A stretch of DNA of 64,000 nt, taken from Vibrio sp. DW001 (GTDB lineage: Bacteria > Pseudomonadota > Gammaproteobacteria > Enterobacterales > Vibrionaceae). The position numbers and the translations under genes were made by a program. The notes under the pieces were generated by a model. It searched no databases. It had not been told where the DNA came from and was given only the letters and a program-made list of their open reading frames with translations. Shown here one piece after another: positions 55,335 through 64,000 of this stretch; position 1 is the first letter of the stretch, and the number at the start of each line of letters is the position of its first letter. The DNA is taken from positions 248,001-312,000 of the forward strand of contig NZ_CP091976.1 of NCBI RefSeq assembly GCF_029016285.1. The letters are read 5' to 3'.

Positions 55335-56774
55335 ATGAAGACAATTTTCTTTCCGCGTTCACTGGTTGCGCGAACACTTTGGCTTACGCTTATTGCCGTC
55401 ATTTTTGCTCAAGGTATCGCGACATCCATTTGGTATTCACAATCTAAGCAGAGAGAAATAGACGGCATCGGCTCTACCTCGGCAAGTATGGCAACTATGT
55501 TTGCTTCTACCATCAATTTTTTTCAATCTCTTCCGGTAGAGTATCGACACATCATTCTAGATCAAATAAGAGACATGGGGGGAACCCGCTTCTTCGTCTC
55601 ATTTAATAAAGAGCAGCTTAAAGTAGATACTATCCCGGACAATTTTTTAGAAAAAATCGCCGTGGCTTCCGTTCAAGACGTACTCGACAAAAAATTAAAT
55701 CATGTTAAAAAAATCATCGTAGAGTTTTCTGAACCGGATCATCTACGAATCTTAAAAAACGATATCTTCTTAGATGACCTGCCCAAATCGTGGGCCCATT
55801 ACACCCTCACGTTGGATCCGATCAAACCGCCTATCCTCGTGGTACAAATTCAATTAGAAAGTGATGAGTGGATCTATATCGCGGCACTTCTGCCTGCACC
55901 TTATGTCAGTTTAGATGACACAATCATTGGTTCTCAACAGCTGCTTTTTTTACTGCTGTCTACTACCACGTTGATGTTGTTGGTATACCCGCTTATTCGT
56001 AGGCAAGTTAGGCCGCTCAATAACCTAGCTAAAGCCGCGAATGAAATGAGCATGGATATCGACCAACCGGAACTGGTTGAAGAAGGCGCGAATGAACTGG
56101 TCACCGCTACGCGTGCATTCAATCGAATGCAACAGCGTATTCGTCGATATGTAAACGACAGAGAAACACTTTTTTCAGCCATCTCCCACGATCTAAAAAC
56201 CCCCATTACGAGGCTTAGGCTAAGAACTGCGCTTTTAGAAGAAGATGAAGAGCGTGATAAATTCAATAACGATCTCGACGAACTTGAGATGATGGTTAAA
56301 GGTGCACTTCAAACCGTTAAAGATACTGACATTCATGAAAACAACGCGGTTATCGATATAAAAGAAGTCCTGCTTTCTATTGCAGAATCTTACAATCAGC
56401 AATCCAATCGGGTCTATATTCCGTCGATGTCTATTCGGCCAATTGTGGGTAAACCACTTGCGATTAAACGCCTATTAAGCAACCTCATTGAAAATGGTGT
56501 TAAATATGGTCACCGCGTCGTAGTCATCCCAAAAGATAACCGGAATCGGTTATCTCTAACCATCCAAGATGAAGGTAATGGTATCCCGGAAGATAAGTTA
56601 GAAACGGTGTTTGAACCCTATTTCCGGATAGCAAAAGATCGCGATGGACACGGGCTAGGCCTTGGAATATGCCGCAATATTCTACATGCACACGGCGGAG
56701 ATCTCATTCTGAGAAACTTATCAGAAGGTGGCTTCTCCGTGGAGATCCTTATACCACGGAACCTCTCTCACTAG
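55335..56774 (+). CDS. Sensor histidine kinase
   Basis: 479 residues. Two membrane helices (about 10-30 and 198-218) around an external sensor domain of about 170 residues, then HAMP (RRQVRPLNNLAKAANEMS), the dimerisation domain with His285 (FSAISHDLKTPITRL), and ATPase boxes ENGVKYG, DEGNGIPEDKL, GHGLGLGICRN. Phosphorylates the upstream response regulator. The sensor may detect periplasmic sugar or a sugar-bound binding protein; inferred from the ABC neighbours. Confidence 0.92.
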   Translation: MKTIFFPRSLVARTLWLTLIAVIFAQGIATSIWYSQSKQREIDGIGSTSASMATMFASTINFFQSLPVEYRHIILDQIRDMGGTRFFVSFNKEQLKVDTIPDNFLEKIAVASVQDVLDKKLNHVKKIIVEFSEPDHLRILKNDIFLDDLPKSWAHYTLTLDPIKPPILVVQIQLESDEWIYIAALLPAPYVSLDDTIIGSQQLLFLLLSTTTLMLLVYPLIRRQVRPLNNLAKAANEMSMDIDQPELVEEGANELVTATRAFNRMQQRIRRYVNDRETLFSAISHDLKTPITRLRLRTALLEEDEERDKFNNDLDELEMMVKGALQTVKDTDIHENNAVIDIKEVLLSIAESYNQQSNRVYIPSMSIRPIVGKPLAIKRLLSNLIENGVKYGHRVVVIPKDNRNRLSLTIQDEGNGIPEDKLETVFEPYFRIAKDRDGHGLGLGICRNILHAHGGDLILRNLSEGGFSVEILIPRNLSH

Positions 56775-56802
56775 TGTAACGGACTTGTTACATTCACGTT
56801 AC
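56775..56802 (+). promoter_or_regulatory. Candidate response-regulator site before the ABC operon
   Basis: Perfect inverted repeat TGTAAC-N6-GTTACA at 56775-56792, then a second GTTAC at 56798, exactly 11 bases after the first, the direct-repeat spacing OmpR/PhoB-type regulators use. About 110 bases before the binding-protein start. Confidence 0.5.
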
Positions 56803-56909
56803 TCTTTGTTTCAATCTAATGTGTTTTTTATTATTAATCTAAATGTCGAAAGGATAATTAATATCCAGTCACTACATAATAATCATAATTCAAACCATGG
56901 ATGAGAACG

Positions 56910-58157
56910 ATGAACATTAAAAAAACCCTACTTACTCTATCCCTACTCTCTGCTACCCAATTTGCAACCGCTGGCGAAGTTGAGGTGCTTCACTGGTGGA
57001 CATCTGGTGGCGAAGCTAAATCTGTATCAGCACTAAAAGACATGCTTGAAGAACAAGGTCATACTTGGAAAGATTTCGCTGTCGCTGGTGGTTCTGGTAC
57101 AAGTGCCATGACCGTTCTTAAAACTCGCGCAGTATCTGGTAACCCACCAGCAGCAGCGCAAATTAAAGGACACGATATTCAAGAATGGGGTGGCTTAGGT
57201 TTCTTAGCTAGCCTAGATGATGTTGCTACGGCAAACAAATGGGATTCTTTAGTTCCACCTATGGTTGCTGACATCATGAAATTTGATGGTAAATATGTAG
57301 CGGTTCCTGTTAACGTTCACCGTGTAAACTGGTTGTGGGCAAACAAAGCTGTATTTGAAAAAGCAGGCGTTGAAGTACCCGCTACCATGGACGAGTTTTT
57401 CATGGTGGGTGATAAGCTAAAAGAAGCAGGATACATTCCTCTGGCGCACGGTGGTCAAGCTTGGCAGGACGCGACAATATTTGAAGCAATTGCACTAAGT
57501 GTATTGGGCAGCGAAGATTACAGAAAAGCCTTTGTCGACCTAGATATGGATACGTTGAGTGGCGACAAAATGGTCGAAACATTCCGCCTATTCAAAAAAA
57601 TGCACAACTACATTGATAAAAACTCTCCAGGACGTGATTGGAACGTAGCAACATCGATGGTTATCAACGGTGAAGCAGCAATGCAGATCATGGGTGACTG
57701 GGCGAAAGGTGAATTTACCGCCGCAGGCAAAATGCCAGGTAAAGATTACGTCTGTGTACCTGCTCCAGGTACCGCAGGTCATTTTACTCATAACGTAGAT
57801 AGCTTTGCATTCTTCCAGTTGTCTGATCCTGAGCAACAAAAAGCACAAAAAGCATTGGCAGCGACTATCTTAACGCCAGAGTTCCAAGAAGTATTTAACC
57901 TTAACAAAGGTTCTATTCCAGTACGTTTGGATGCCGACATGTCTAAGTTTGACTCTTGTGCTGTTGATTCTATGAAAGACTTCAAAGCAACTGCGAAAAG
58001 CGGCGACCTTCTACCAAGTATGGCTCATGGTATGTCTACCACTAGCTACGCTCAAGGTGCAATCTACGACGTAGTCACTAACTTCTTTAACGATCAAAAT
58101 GCGGATCCGAAAGAAGCGGCTGGAAAACTTGCGAAAGCAGTGAAAGCGGCCATGTAA
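56910..58157 (+). CDS. Sugar ABC transporter substrate-binding protein
   Basis: 415 residues from ATG at 56910, with GGATGAG upstream; an ATG at 56901 is also in frame. Signal peptide ([21 protein letters not shown]). Family-1 solute-binding protein: [35 protein letters not shown] and [21 protein letters not shown]. Layout resembles glucose/mannose-binding proteins such as GtsA, so glucose is a reasonable guess. Hairpin after the gene probably raises its level over the permeases. Confidence 0.92.
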   Translation: MNIKKTLLTLSLLSATQFATAGEVEVLHWWTSGGEAKSVSALKDMLEEQGHTWKDFAVAGGSGTSAMTVLKTRAVSGNPPAAAQIKGHDIQEWGGLGFLASLDDVATANKWDSLVPPMVADIMKFDGKYVAVPVNVHRVNWLWANKAVFEKAGVEVPATMDEFFMVGDKLKEAGYIPLAHGGQAWQDATIFEAIALSVLGSEDYRKAFVDLDMDTLSGDKMVETFRLFKKMHNYIDKNSPGRDWNVATSMVINGEAAMQIMGDWAKGEFTAAGKMPGKDYVCVPAPGTAGHFTHNVDSFAFFQLSDPEQQKAQKALAATILTPEFQEVFNLNKGSIPVRLDADMSKFDSCAVDSMKDFKATAKSGDLLPSMAHGMSTTSYAQGAIYDVVTNFFNDQNADPKEAAGKLAKAVKAAM

Positions 58158-58165
58158 TTTAAGTT

Positions 58166-58191
58166 GGCAGGCCTAAAAACCTGCCTTTCTT
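58166..58191 (+). terminator. Partial terminator between binding-protein and permease genes
   Basis: Stem GGCAGG / CCTGCC with an 8-base loop and TTTCTT. The 154-base gap to the permease gene suggests incomplete termination and a stoichiometry control. Confidence 0.65.
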
Positions 58192-58311
58192 AAATGCTCT
58201 CTGCAAAGAGAACTCAGATCGTAGTCACCTCCCAGATCACGGTCTTCCCACTCAAATATCATACTCATATTATGCAAAATGTTATGCAATTTGAACCATT
58301 AAGGATTAGTT

Positions 58312-59235
58312 ATGGAGCGTGTTTTGAATTCGCCTAACACACCACCTGTACCTAAGCGAAGCTTTAGCAGCAAGCTACAAGTTTGGCTTCCTAAAATCGT
58401 ACTTGCACCAAGCATGTTAGTTGTTGTGGTCTGCATTTACGGGTACATCTTTTGGACCGCCATTCTATCAGTGACCAATTCTCGATTTTTACCGAGCTAC
58501 AAATTTGTCGGTTTGTCTCAGTATGAGAAGCTGATGGACAATGATCGCTGGACAACCTCAATTCTTAACCTTGGTATTTTTGGTGTGATGTTTATTGTCA
58601 TCGCCATTGCCCTTGGAATCGCCTTAGCCATTTTTCTAGATCAAAACATTCGACAAGAAGGCGCTATTCGTACCATATATCTTTACCCAATGGCGTTATC
58701 TTTTATCGTAACGGGTACGGCTTGGAAATGGATTCTTAACCCAGGATTAGGCATTGAAAAAATGGTGCGTGACTGGGGATATACCGACTTTACTTTTGAT
58801 TGGATAGTCGATTCTGACATGGTGGTATACACCTTAGTCATAGCGGCAGTTTGGCAATCGTCTGGGTTTGTTATGGCCATGTTCCTTGCGGGGCTCAGAG
58901 GCATAGACAATTCCATTATCAAAGCAGCCCAGATAGACGGGGCGAGCTTACCGACCATCTATTTCAAGATAATTATGCCGTGCCTAAGACCTGTGGTCTT
59001 CAGCGCCGTTATTATCACGTCGCATATTGCGATCAAGAGCTTCGACCTCGTCACCGCGCTAACGGCAGGAGGGCCGGGGTATTCGTCTGATCTCCCCGCA
59101 CTCTTTATGTACGCACATTCATTCACTCGGGGTCAAATCGGGTTAGGTGCCGCCAGTGCCATGATGATGTTGGCAGGAATTTTAGCCATTTTGGTTCCTT
59201 ATCTCTATTCAGAACTTAGGGAGAAGAAATCATGA
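58312..59235 (+). CDS. Sugar ABC transporter permease (first)
   Basis: 307 residues, six helices. MalF-type inner-membrane subunit; the EAA loop is visible as IIKAAQIDGASLPTIYFKIIMPCLRP, which contacts the ATPase. Ribosome site AAGGATTAGTT. Its stop overlaps the next permease start by four bases (ATGA). Likely partner of the glucose-type binding protein. Confidence 0.93.
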   Translation: MERVLNSPNTPPVPKRSFSSKLQVWLPKIVLAPSMLVVVVCIYGYIFWTAILSVTNSRFLPSYKFVGLSQYEKLMDNDRWTTSILNLGIFGVMFIVIAIALGIALAIFLDQNIRQEGAIRTIYLYPMALSFIVTGTAWKWILNPGLGIEKMVRDWGYTDFTFDWIVDSDMVVYTLVIAAVWQSSGFVMAMFLAGLRGIDNSIIKAAQIDGASLPTIYFKIIMPCLRPVVFSAVIITSHIAIKSFDLVTALTAGGPGYSSDLPALFMYAHSFTRGQIGLGAASAMMMLAGILAILVPYLYSELREKKS

Positions 59236-60089
59236 GTACTAAATTTAATTTTGGCAGAATTTTTATCTACACCGTTCTCCTCTTCTTCTGTGTTATCTAT
59301 TTAATGCCATTGTTCGTAATGGTTACAACATCACTTAAAACGCTACCCGATATCAAGGCAGGTAATTTACTTTCATTGCCTACCGAGTGGGTATTTGACG
59401 CGTGGTCAAAAGCATGGAGTAGTGCTTGTACGGGTGTGAAATGTGAAGGCGTTCAAGGCTATTTCTGGAACTCCTTCCAGATGGTCATTCCTGCTGTTGC
59501 ACTGTCCACTTTGTTAGGTGCATTTAACGGCTATATCATCAGTAAATGGCAATTCAGAGGGTCAAACTTCTTCTTTAGCGCCATGTTGTTTGGTTGCTTT
59601 ATCCCTTTTCAGGTTGTTCTATTACCCATGGCGACAACACTTGGCAAACTCGGTTTAGCAAATACGACGATCGGTCTTGTGCTTGTTCATGTTATCTACG
59701 GATTGGCGTTTACTACTCTGTTCTTCAGAAACTTTTATGTCGGTATTCCGGATGAATTAGTCAAAGCAGCCAAGCTAGATGGGGCAGGTTTTTTCACTAT
59801 CTTCTTTAAGATTATGCTGCCGTTATCGACACCGATCATCATGGTCACCGTCATCTGGCAGTTCACTTCTATCTGGAATGATTTCTTGTTCGGCGTGGTG
59901 TATTCAGGTTCAGATACGCAGCCCATCACGGTCGCGCTTAACAACTTAGTTAACACCAGTACTGGTATTAAGGAATACAACGTTGATATGGCTGGTGCCA
60001 TTATCGCCGCCTTACCAACCTTAGTGGTGTATGTATTAGCTGGTAAATATTTTGTTCGTGGTTTAACCGCCGGATCAGTAAAAGGATAA
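59232..60089 (+). CDS. Sugar ABC transporter permease (second)
   Basis: 285 residues, six helices, MalG-type. EAA loop [26 protein letters not shown]. Has an unusual Cys pair in [10 protein letters not shown] in the first external loop, also typical of glucose-type GtsC relatives. Translationally coupled to the upstream permease, and 5 bases before the ATPase gene. Confidence 0.93.
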   Translation: MSTKFNFGRIFIYTVLLFFCVIYLMPLFVMVTTSLKTLPDIKAGNLLSLPTEWVFDAWSKAWSSACTGVKCEGVQGYFWNSFQMVIPAVALSTLLGAFNGYIISKWQFRGSNFFFSAMLFGCFIPFQVVLLPMATTLGKLGLANTTIGLVLVHVIYGLAFTTLFFRNFYVGIPDELVKAAKLDGAGFFTIFFKIMLPLSTPIIMVTVIWQFTSIWNDFLFGVVYSGSDTQPITVALNNLVNTSTGIKEYNVDMAGAIIAALPTLVVYVLAGKYFVRGLTAGSVKG

Positions 60090-60094
60090 TAAAA

Positions 60095-61207
60095 ATGGCA
60101 ACACTAGATTTAAAACAGATCCGTAAGACATACCGAAACGCGGAAGTAGAAACCTTGAAAGGTATCGATATCAGTATCGATGATGGCGAGTTTCTCATAT
60201 TGGTTGGCCCATCAGGTTGTGGTAAATCCACGTTAATGAACACCATTGCTGGCTTAGAAGATATTAATTCCGGCCAGATCCTTATCGACGGTGTTGACGT
60301 GTCTAACGTTGAACCAAAAGATAGAGATATCGCCATGGTATTCCAATCCTATGCTCTTTACCCAAATATGACGGTAGAAGGTAATATTGCATTTGGTTTA
60401 AAGATCCGGAAAATGCCACAAAATGAGATCGACGCAGAAGTAAAACGCGTTGCCGAAATGCTACAAATGGACCAGTTATTGGACCGTAAGCCGTCACAAC
60501 TCTCTGGAGGGCAGAGACAACGCGTGGCAATGGGACGCGCTTTGGCCCGCCGACCAAAACTTTACTTGTTCGATGAACCACTTTCTAACCTTGATGCAAA
60601 ATTAAGGATAGAAATGCGCCACCAAATAAAGCGCCTTCACCAACAGCTTAAGACCACCATCGTCTATGTTACCCATGATCAGATAGAAGCAATGACGCTG
60701 GCAGACAGAATTGCCGTGATGAAGGATGGAGAACTGCAACAACTTGGTACACCTAAAGAAATCTACAACAAACCGAACAACATGTTTGTAGCAGGTTTTA
60801 TGGGCTCACCTTCGATGAACTTCATTGAAACTACGGTCGATCTAGATGACGATCGAAACCCAATCATTAAGGTAGTTGGCAGTGCGAACAGTGAGCATCA
60901 TATTAACCTACCACAATCCATGCGAGATCAGGATGGACACAAAGTCGTCATTGGACTGCGCCCAGAACACATCACCGATACTGACAGTGAAGATACCACC
61001 GCTTCTACACGCCTAGGCTTACAGATTGAGGTGTTGGAACCAACTGGCCCAGACACGATTGCAATGGTTAAAGTAAATGACCAGGAAGTCGCGTGTCGCC
61101 TTTCTCCAGAGTTCGAGGGGAATATTGGTGAGATAGCATCACTTAACTTTGACCTTTCAAAAGCGGTCTACTTTGATGGCGAAACCGAGCAGAGAATCGA
61201 TTTCTAA
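60095..61207 (+). CDS. Sugar ABC transporter ATP-binding protein (MsmK/UgpC-type)
   Basis: 370 residues. Walker [10 protein letters not shown] (about 37-45), signature [15 protein letters not shown], Walker B LYLFDEP, H-loop VTHDQ, and a C-terminal TOBE/OB domain (VIGLRPEHI), the general CUT1-type arrangement. Drives import by the two permeases. Ribosome site AAAGGATAATAA. Last gene; a terminator follows. Confidence 0.95.
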   Translation: MATLDLKQIRKTYRNAEVETLKGIDISIDDGEFLILVGPSGCGKSTLMNTIAGLEDINSGQILIDGVDVSNVEPKDRDIAMVFQSYALYPNMTVEGNIAFGLKIRKMPQNEIDAEVKRVAEMLQMDQLLDRKPSQLSGGQRQRVAMGRALARRPKLYLFDEPLSNLDAKLRIEMRHQIKRLHQQLKTTIVYVTHDQIEAMTLADRIAVMKDGELQQLGTPKEIYNKPNNMFVAGFMGSPSMNFIETTVDLDDDRNPIIKVVGSANSEHHINLPQSMRDQDGHKVVIGLRPEHITDTDSEDTTASTRLGLQIEVLEPTGPDTIAMVKVNDQEVACRLSPEFEGNIGEIASLNFDLSKAVYFDGETEQRIDF

Positions 61208-61224
61208 ATTTGAGTGTACAGACT

Positions 61225-61263
61225 AAAGGCATGATAAATTAGCCATCTATCATGCCTTTTTTA
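61225..61263 (+). terminator. Terminator of the sugar ABC operon
   Basis: Perfect 11-bp stem AAAGGCATGAT / ATCATGCCTTT with a 13-base loop and T-run. Confidence 0.9.
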
Positions 61264-61349
61264 TTCCAATCGCATTAGGGCTATCGCATTCATTACGCTT
61301 TCAATATCACCCAGCGCTAATCGCTGGGGATGCTCAACATGTTGCAGTG

Positions 61350-61571
61350 TTAAGATTCGTCATCGGGATTGATTTCAAATTCCAAGATATCACCCGGTTG
61401 ACATTCAAGTACCTCACAAAGTTTATCTAACGTCGTGAATCGGACCGCTTTCGCTTTACCATTTTTTAATACCGACAAATTAGCTTCTGTGATACCAACC
61501 GCTTGGGCCAACGTTTTTAGGCGCATTTTTCGCTTTGCCATCATTACATCTAAATTTATTCGTATAGACAT
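61350..61571 (-). CDS. Small XRE-family regulator (YozG-like)
   Basis: 73 residues, a single Cro/CI-type helix-turn-helix: MMAKRKMRLKTLAQAVGITEANLSVLKNGKAKAVRFTTL with typical C-terminal ECQPGDILEFE. These small regulators commonly pair with DUF2975 membrane proteins, and here the DUF2975 gene is 8 bases upstream, same strand. Likely autoregulatory; target unknown. Confidence 0.9.
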   Translation of the reverse strand: MSIRINLDVMMAKRKMRLKTLAQAVGITEANLSVLKNGKAKAVRFTTLDKLCEVLECQPGDILEFEINPDDES

Positions 61572-61579
61572 AACACCTC

Positions 61580-62128
61580 CTAGATCGTGTGCTGGCTTTC
61601 ATCAGCAAGAACATACCCTTCTTTCATCACCCATGAAATTATCAAGACAATAAACCCAAATACTATTGTTAACACGTCCATCCCTTCAAAACCTAACATT
61701 AATACACGCTCACCAGGAGGGTTATTAAACGAAAGAATCACCGACATCACTGCACCGTAAATAACGCTGCCTGCCACCCAATAAAACAAGCTGTAGCCTA
61801 GTTTTTGGTAACAATTAGCATTCTCAAGAGAAAAGATTTGACCCGATTCATAGTTACGAAATAGGTGCACCAACACCTTCAATGCATAGTTGACGATGCA
61901 ACAAAGTAATAAGCTTGAAATAGTAGCCAGTACTCGTGTTGATAATGTCAAGGATGCTTGTGTATAGCTGTCGATGTCCAAACTGAGCTCAATAATGCCT
62001 AACGAAGTCAGATAATCATAATCTGTTTGGACGGTTAACCAGTAGTAAAGCACCATAACAGGAATGAGTAGGAACAGTGACTGAAAAAGCACACGGACAC
62101 GACGACTGTGTTTCTGAATTTCATACAT
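61580..62128 (-). CDS. DUF2975-family membrane protein
   Basis: 182 residues from ATG at 62128 (AGGATTATT upstream; ten in-frame residues before it are unlikely). Four hydrophobic helices: VLFQSLFLLIPVMVLYYWL, VLATISSLLLCCIVNYALKVLV, YSLFYWVAGSVIYGAVMSV and VLTIVFGFIVLIISWVMKEG. The FENGQIFSLENANCYQKLG-type loop (here YESGQIFSLENANCYQKLG) is the family hallmark. Paired with an XRE regulator; role unknown. Confidence 0.88.
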   Translation of the reverse strand: MYEIQKHSRRVRVLFQSLFLLIPVMVLYYWLTVQTDYDYLTSLGIIELSLDIDSYTQASLTLSTRVLATISSLLLCCIVNYALKVLVHLFRNYESGQIFSLENANCYQKLGYSLFYWVAGSVIYGAVMSVILSFNNPPGERVLMLGFEGMDVLTIVFGFIVLIISWVMKEGYVLADESQHTI

Positions 62129-62175
62129 AATAATAATCCTATTGAATTGACCACCCAAAGATTACGATAAACAAG

Positions 62176-62230
62176 AATAAAAAACAACAATTAATTATCG
62201 ATTAACGATAATTAATTGTTGTTTTTTATT
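62176..62230. terminator. 25-bp perfect hairpin after the AraC-type gene
   Basis: Perfect 25-bp inverted repeat with 5-base loop (ATTAA). Arms begin AATAAAAAACAAC and end GTTGTTTTTTATT. AT-rich, so it acts as an intrinsic terminator for the AraC gene on the minus strand, and could terminate both ways. Confidence 0.85.
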
Positions 62231-62241
62231 AATTGGACCTC

Positions 62242-63111
62242 TTAGTAAAAGCTAATTGGCAAGAAGAAATCCAATTCGAACTTTTCATCCTCCGCCAAAA
62301 AATGATTCTTTATGTAATTCACGTAAGCCGGTGTCGATCCCAGCTTAAAGCCCGAGTCTGGCAGCCATTGTTCTAGTACGTGGCTTATCTGCGGCAATAA
62401 CTCACCATAAACACCGTGTAGCCTAAACACAGCATGCAGTCCTCCCGGAATGGTAAGTTGATTAACAATACCGCGATAATTGAGTCGCTTATCAATTTCA
62501 ATACAAGCAACATAACGACACTTTTCTAACGCTACTAAAGCTGGATTGGAATGGTGTAAGCCATATTGAACTGAGAAATCCCTTCCTTCTGATTCAGCCC
62601 ACGCTTTTAAGATCAACCAAGCTCGATGAATCGATCGGTTATAACCTTGATGCCGAACATAGGCCGCGTGCCTTTCAGCAACCTCAACGATATCGGGTAC
62701 GGGAATGCCTATTTTAGACACACGTGCATAACCTGCTGCAATCTCTGGGTCGGCTAGATAAGGCTTATCGGCGTTATGGTAATCATGCTTTCGCCACTCT
62801 CCAGGAGACATATGGAAGGTGGTCTTAAATGCTCGGCTAAATGATGAAACAGAATTGAACCCACACTTATTGCCGATGTGCAGCACCGAAGATTGAGATT
62901 CAAACATAAGCAGATTTGCTGCATATTCCATACGTGTTCGCCGAATATACTGATGAATCGACTCACCAACGACTTGTTTGAATAATCGATGAAAATGTTG
63001 TTCTGAGTAGGCGGCAATATCTGCCAACGTATTTACGGGCAGATCTCTGGCAATATCTTGATGGATATAGAACAGCACATCATTAATTCGAGAAAGGTGT
63101 TGAGTATTCAT
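62242..63111 (-). CDS. AraC-type regulator with GyrI-like effector domain
   Basis: 289 residues. N-terminal double helix-turn-helix of AraC/XylS (VNTLADIAAYSEQHFHRLFKQVVG; IGNKCGFNSVSSFSRAFKTTFHMSPGEWRK), then a GyrI/SOUL-like small-molecule domain (about 140-289, EVAERHAAYVRHQGYN, GGLHAVFRLHG). MarA/Rob/SoxS relatives of this layout often control efflux or stress genes. Divergent from the aminotransferase gene with 113 bp between. Confidence 0.9.
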   Translation of the reverse strand: MNTQHLSRINDVLFYIHQDIARDLPVNTLADIAAYSEQHFHRLFKQVVGESIHQYIRRTRMEYAANLLMFESQSSVLHIGNKCGFNSVSSFSRAFKTTFHMSPGEWRKHDYHNADKPYLADPEIAAGYARVSKIGIPVPDIVEVAERHAAYVRHQGYNRSIHRAWLILKAWAESEGRDFSVQYGLHHSNPALVALEKCRYVACIEIDKRLNYRGIVNQLTIPGGLHAVFRLHGVYGELLPQISHVLEQWLPDSGFKLGSTPAYVNYIKNHFLAEDEKFELDFFLPISFY

Positions 63112-63224
63112 AATCTAAAAATAGCATAAATGGACATATTGATAAGCATAAATGGACACGATAAATAAAACAACTCCCTGTATGCTCTATCTATAGACAT
63201 TGGAAAATTCGAACAGGTATACAA

Positions 63225-64000
63225 ATGGAAATCGCTCAATCACTACAACAGATTCAATCTTCTTACATCCGAGAAATATTAAGTGCCGCGAGCGACAAAA
63301 ATGTCATTTCTTTAGCGGGGGGGTTACCGGATGAAAAGACCTTTCCCATTGAACTTATGAAACCAACATTAGAATCGCTTTCCGACATGCCCGAGATTTT
63401 TCAATACGGAAGCACTGCAGGTTATGGCCCATTATTGACCCATCTTATTGAGCGGTTCCAGCTTCCTGAAAGCCATACAGTCATGATGTGTACCGGCTCA
63501 CAGCAAGGCTTAGATCTTATTGCAAGAGCCTATGTAAACCCGGGTGATACTGTTGTGATGGAAGCACCTAGCTATCTAGGTGCCATGCAAGTATTCGGCC
63601 TAGTACAGGCCAACATGGTGACGATTTCACAAACCGAGTTTGGTCCTGATTTAGAGCAGCTCGAACAGTGCTTTGCAAAGCAAGCACCGAAGATGTTTTA
63701 TGCAGTGCCCGATTTTCATAACCCTACGGGCGTATGTTGGCCATTAGAAACACGTCAAAGAGTCGCTAAATTGTGTATTCAGTACAATGTAGCCCTAATT
63801 GAAGATGCACCCTATCGTGAGTTGAGATTCAACGGTAAACCTATCGAGCTCGTATCGAACTTTTGTCCAGATCACTCAATTGTGTTGCGGTCATTCTCCA
63901 AAATCGCCTCACCAGGCCTAAGGCTCGGCGCCGTCACTGGTAAAGTAAGCTACTTAGAACCCTTGATAAAGGTGAAGCAAGGAGCAGATTTGCATTCTAG
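63225..64000 (+). CDS. PLP-dependent class I/II aminotransferase, partial
   Basis: 258 codons from ATG at 63225 to the right edge. MEIAQSLQQIQSSYIREILSAAS then SLAGGLPDEKTFP, as in 2-aminoadipate/multi-substrate aminotransferases (LysN/KAT-like). PLP contacts visible: PDFHNPTGVCWP (Asn), EDAPYRELRF (Asp-Tyr) and RSFSKIASPGLRLG with the Schiff-base Lys. AAATGGAAATCG start without clear ribosome site (ACAGG 9-13 bases upstream). Divergent from an AraC gene that may control it. Substrate not decided. Confidence 0.88.
   Translation, partial: MEIAQSLQQIQSSYIREILSAASDKNVISLAGGLPDEKTFPIELMKPTLESLSDMPEIFQYGSTAGYGPLLTHLIERFQLPESHTVMMCTGSQQGLDLIARAYVNPGDTVVMEAPSYLGAMQVFGLVQANMVTISQTEFGPDLEQLEQCFAKQAPKMFYAVPDFHNPTGVCWPLETRQRVAKLCIQYNVALIEDAPYRELRFNGKPIELVSNFCPDHSIVLRSFSKIASPGLRLGAVTGKVSYLEPLIKVKQGADLHS

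Overview
The window reads as about 64 kb of chromosome from a marine gammaproteobacterium, most probably a Vibrio or close relative. This is inferred from gene families and protein style, not from a ribosomal marker: a split gcvT / gcvH-gcvP locus with an XRE-cupin regulator, a GlyGly-CTERM trypsin-like protease, an MSHA-like pilin, DUF3316, TrhO, YjiH and PACE proteins, torCA, and a low to moderate G+C content. I recognise no rRNA, tRNA, CRISPR array, prophage or conjugative module. Both edges cut genes: a PL17 lyase at the left and a PLP aminotransferase at the right.

Region by region. 1-4.3 kb: the end of an alginate/uronate catabolic locus, with a PL17 oligoalginate lyase divergent from kdgF-kdgK-eda. 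Together they take unsaturated oligo-uronides to pyruvate and glyceraldehyde-3-phosphate; the DEH reductase that must act between KdgF and KdgK is not in the window. 4.4-11.7 kb: a ferric-reductase-like membrane flavoprotein, an M23 murein endopeptidase, a GFA-family protein, a YjiH transporter-like protein, an orphan pilin and a rhombosortase-type protease. 11.9-17.7 kb: the glycine cleavage genes, with palindromic candidate operators for the XRE-cupin regulator. 17.8-26.3 kb: scattered single genes (TudS/DUF523, SDR, a DUF2007 protein with Ca-binding-like repeats, a secreted transglutaminase-like protein, an M14 carboxypeptidase, a PLD lipoprotein, a predicted hydrolase).

26.4-42.2 kb is the accessory part. 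It has an IS1111-type IS110 element with an amber stop in its transposase, a detached copy of that element's right end 3.8 kb away, a RAYT-like Y1 transposase with GGACACACGCCC repeats, and an IS256-family element abutting it. Three simple tandem arrays lie beside insertion-sequence material (the third is beside an IS6 remnant at 19.5 kb). Between them are rhodanese-sfsA-marR, DUF3316, trhO, LysR/PACE, several unknown genes, a K+/H+-type antiporter, PhzF and GNAT genes.

42.2-50 kb: a Fur-box-preceded feoA-feoB-Cys-rich ferrous iron operon, an RNA methyltransferase, a thiamine-binding protein and torCA without torD. 50-54.4 kb: two small or GFA genes and an unusual DUF1611 + PLP-racemase + small basic protein operon, the best candidate here for an under-described pathway. 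54.6-61.2 kb: a two-component system directly upstream of a complete sugar ABC importer, with a candidate response-regulator site between them, resembling the GtrS/GltR glucose-uptake arrangement of Pseudomonas. 61.3-64 kb: an XRE/DUF2975 pair, an AraC-GyrI regulator and the start of an aminotransferase. No whole new defence or mobile system stands out.
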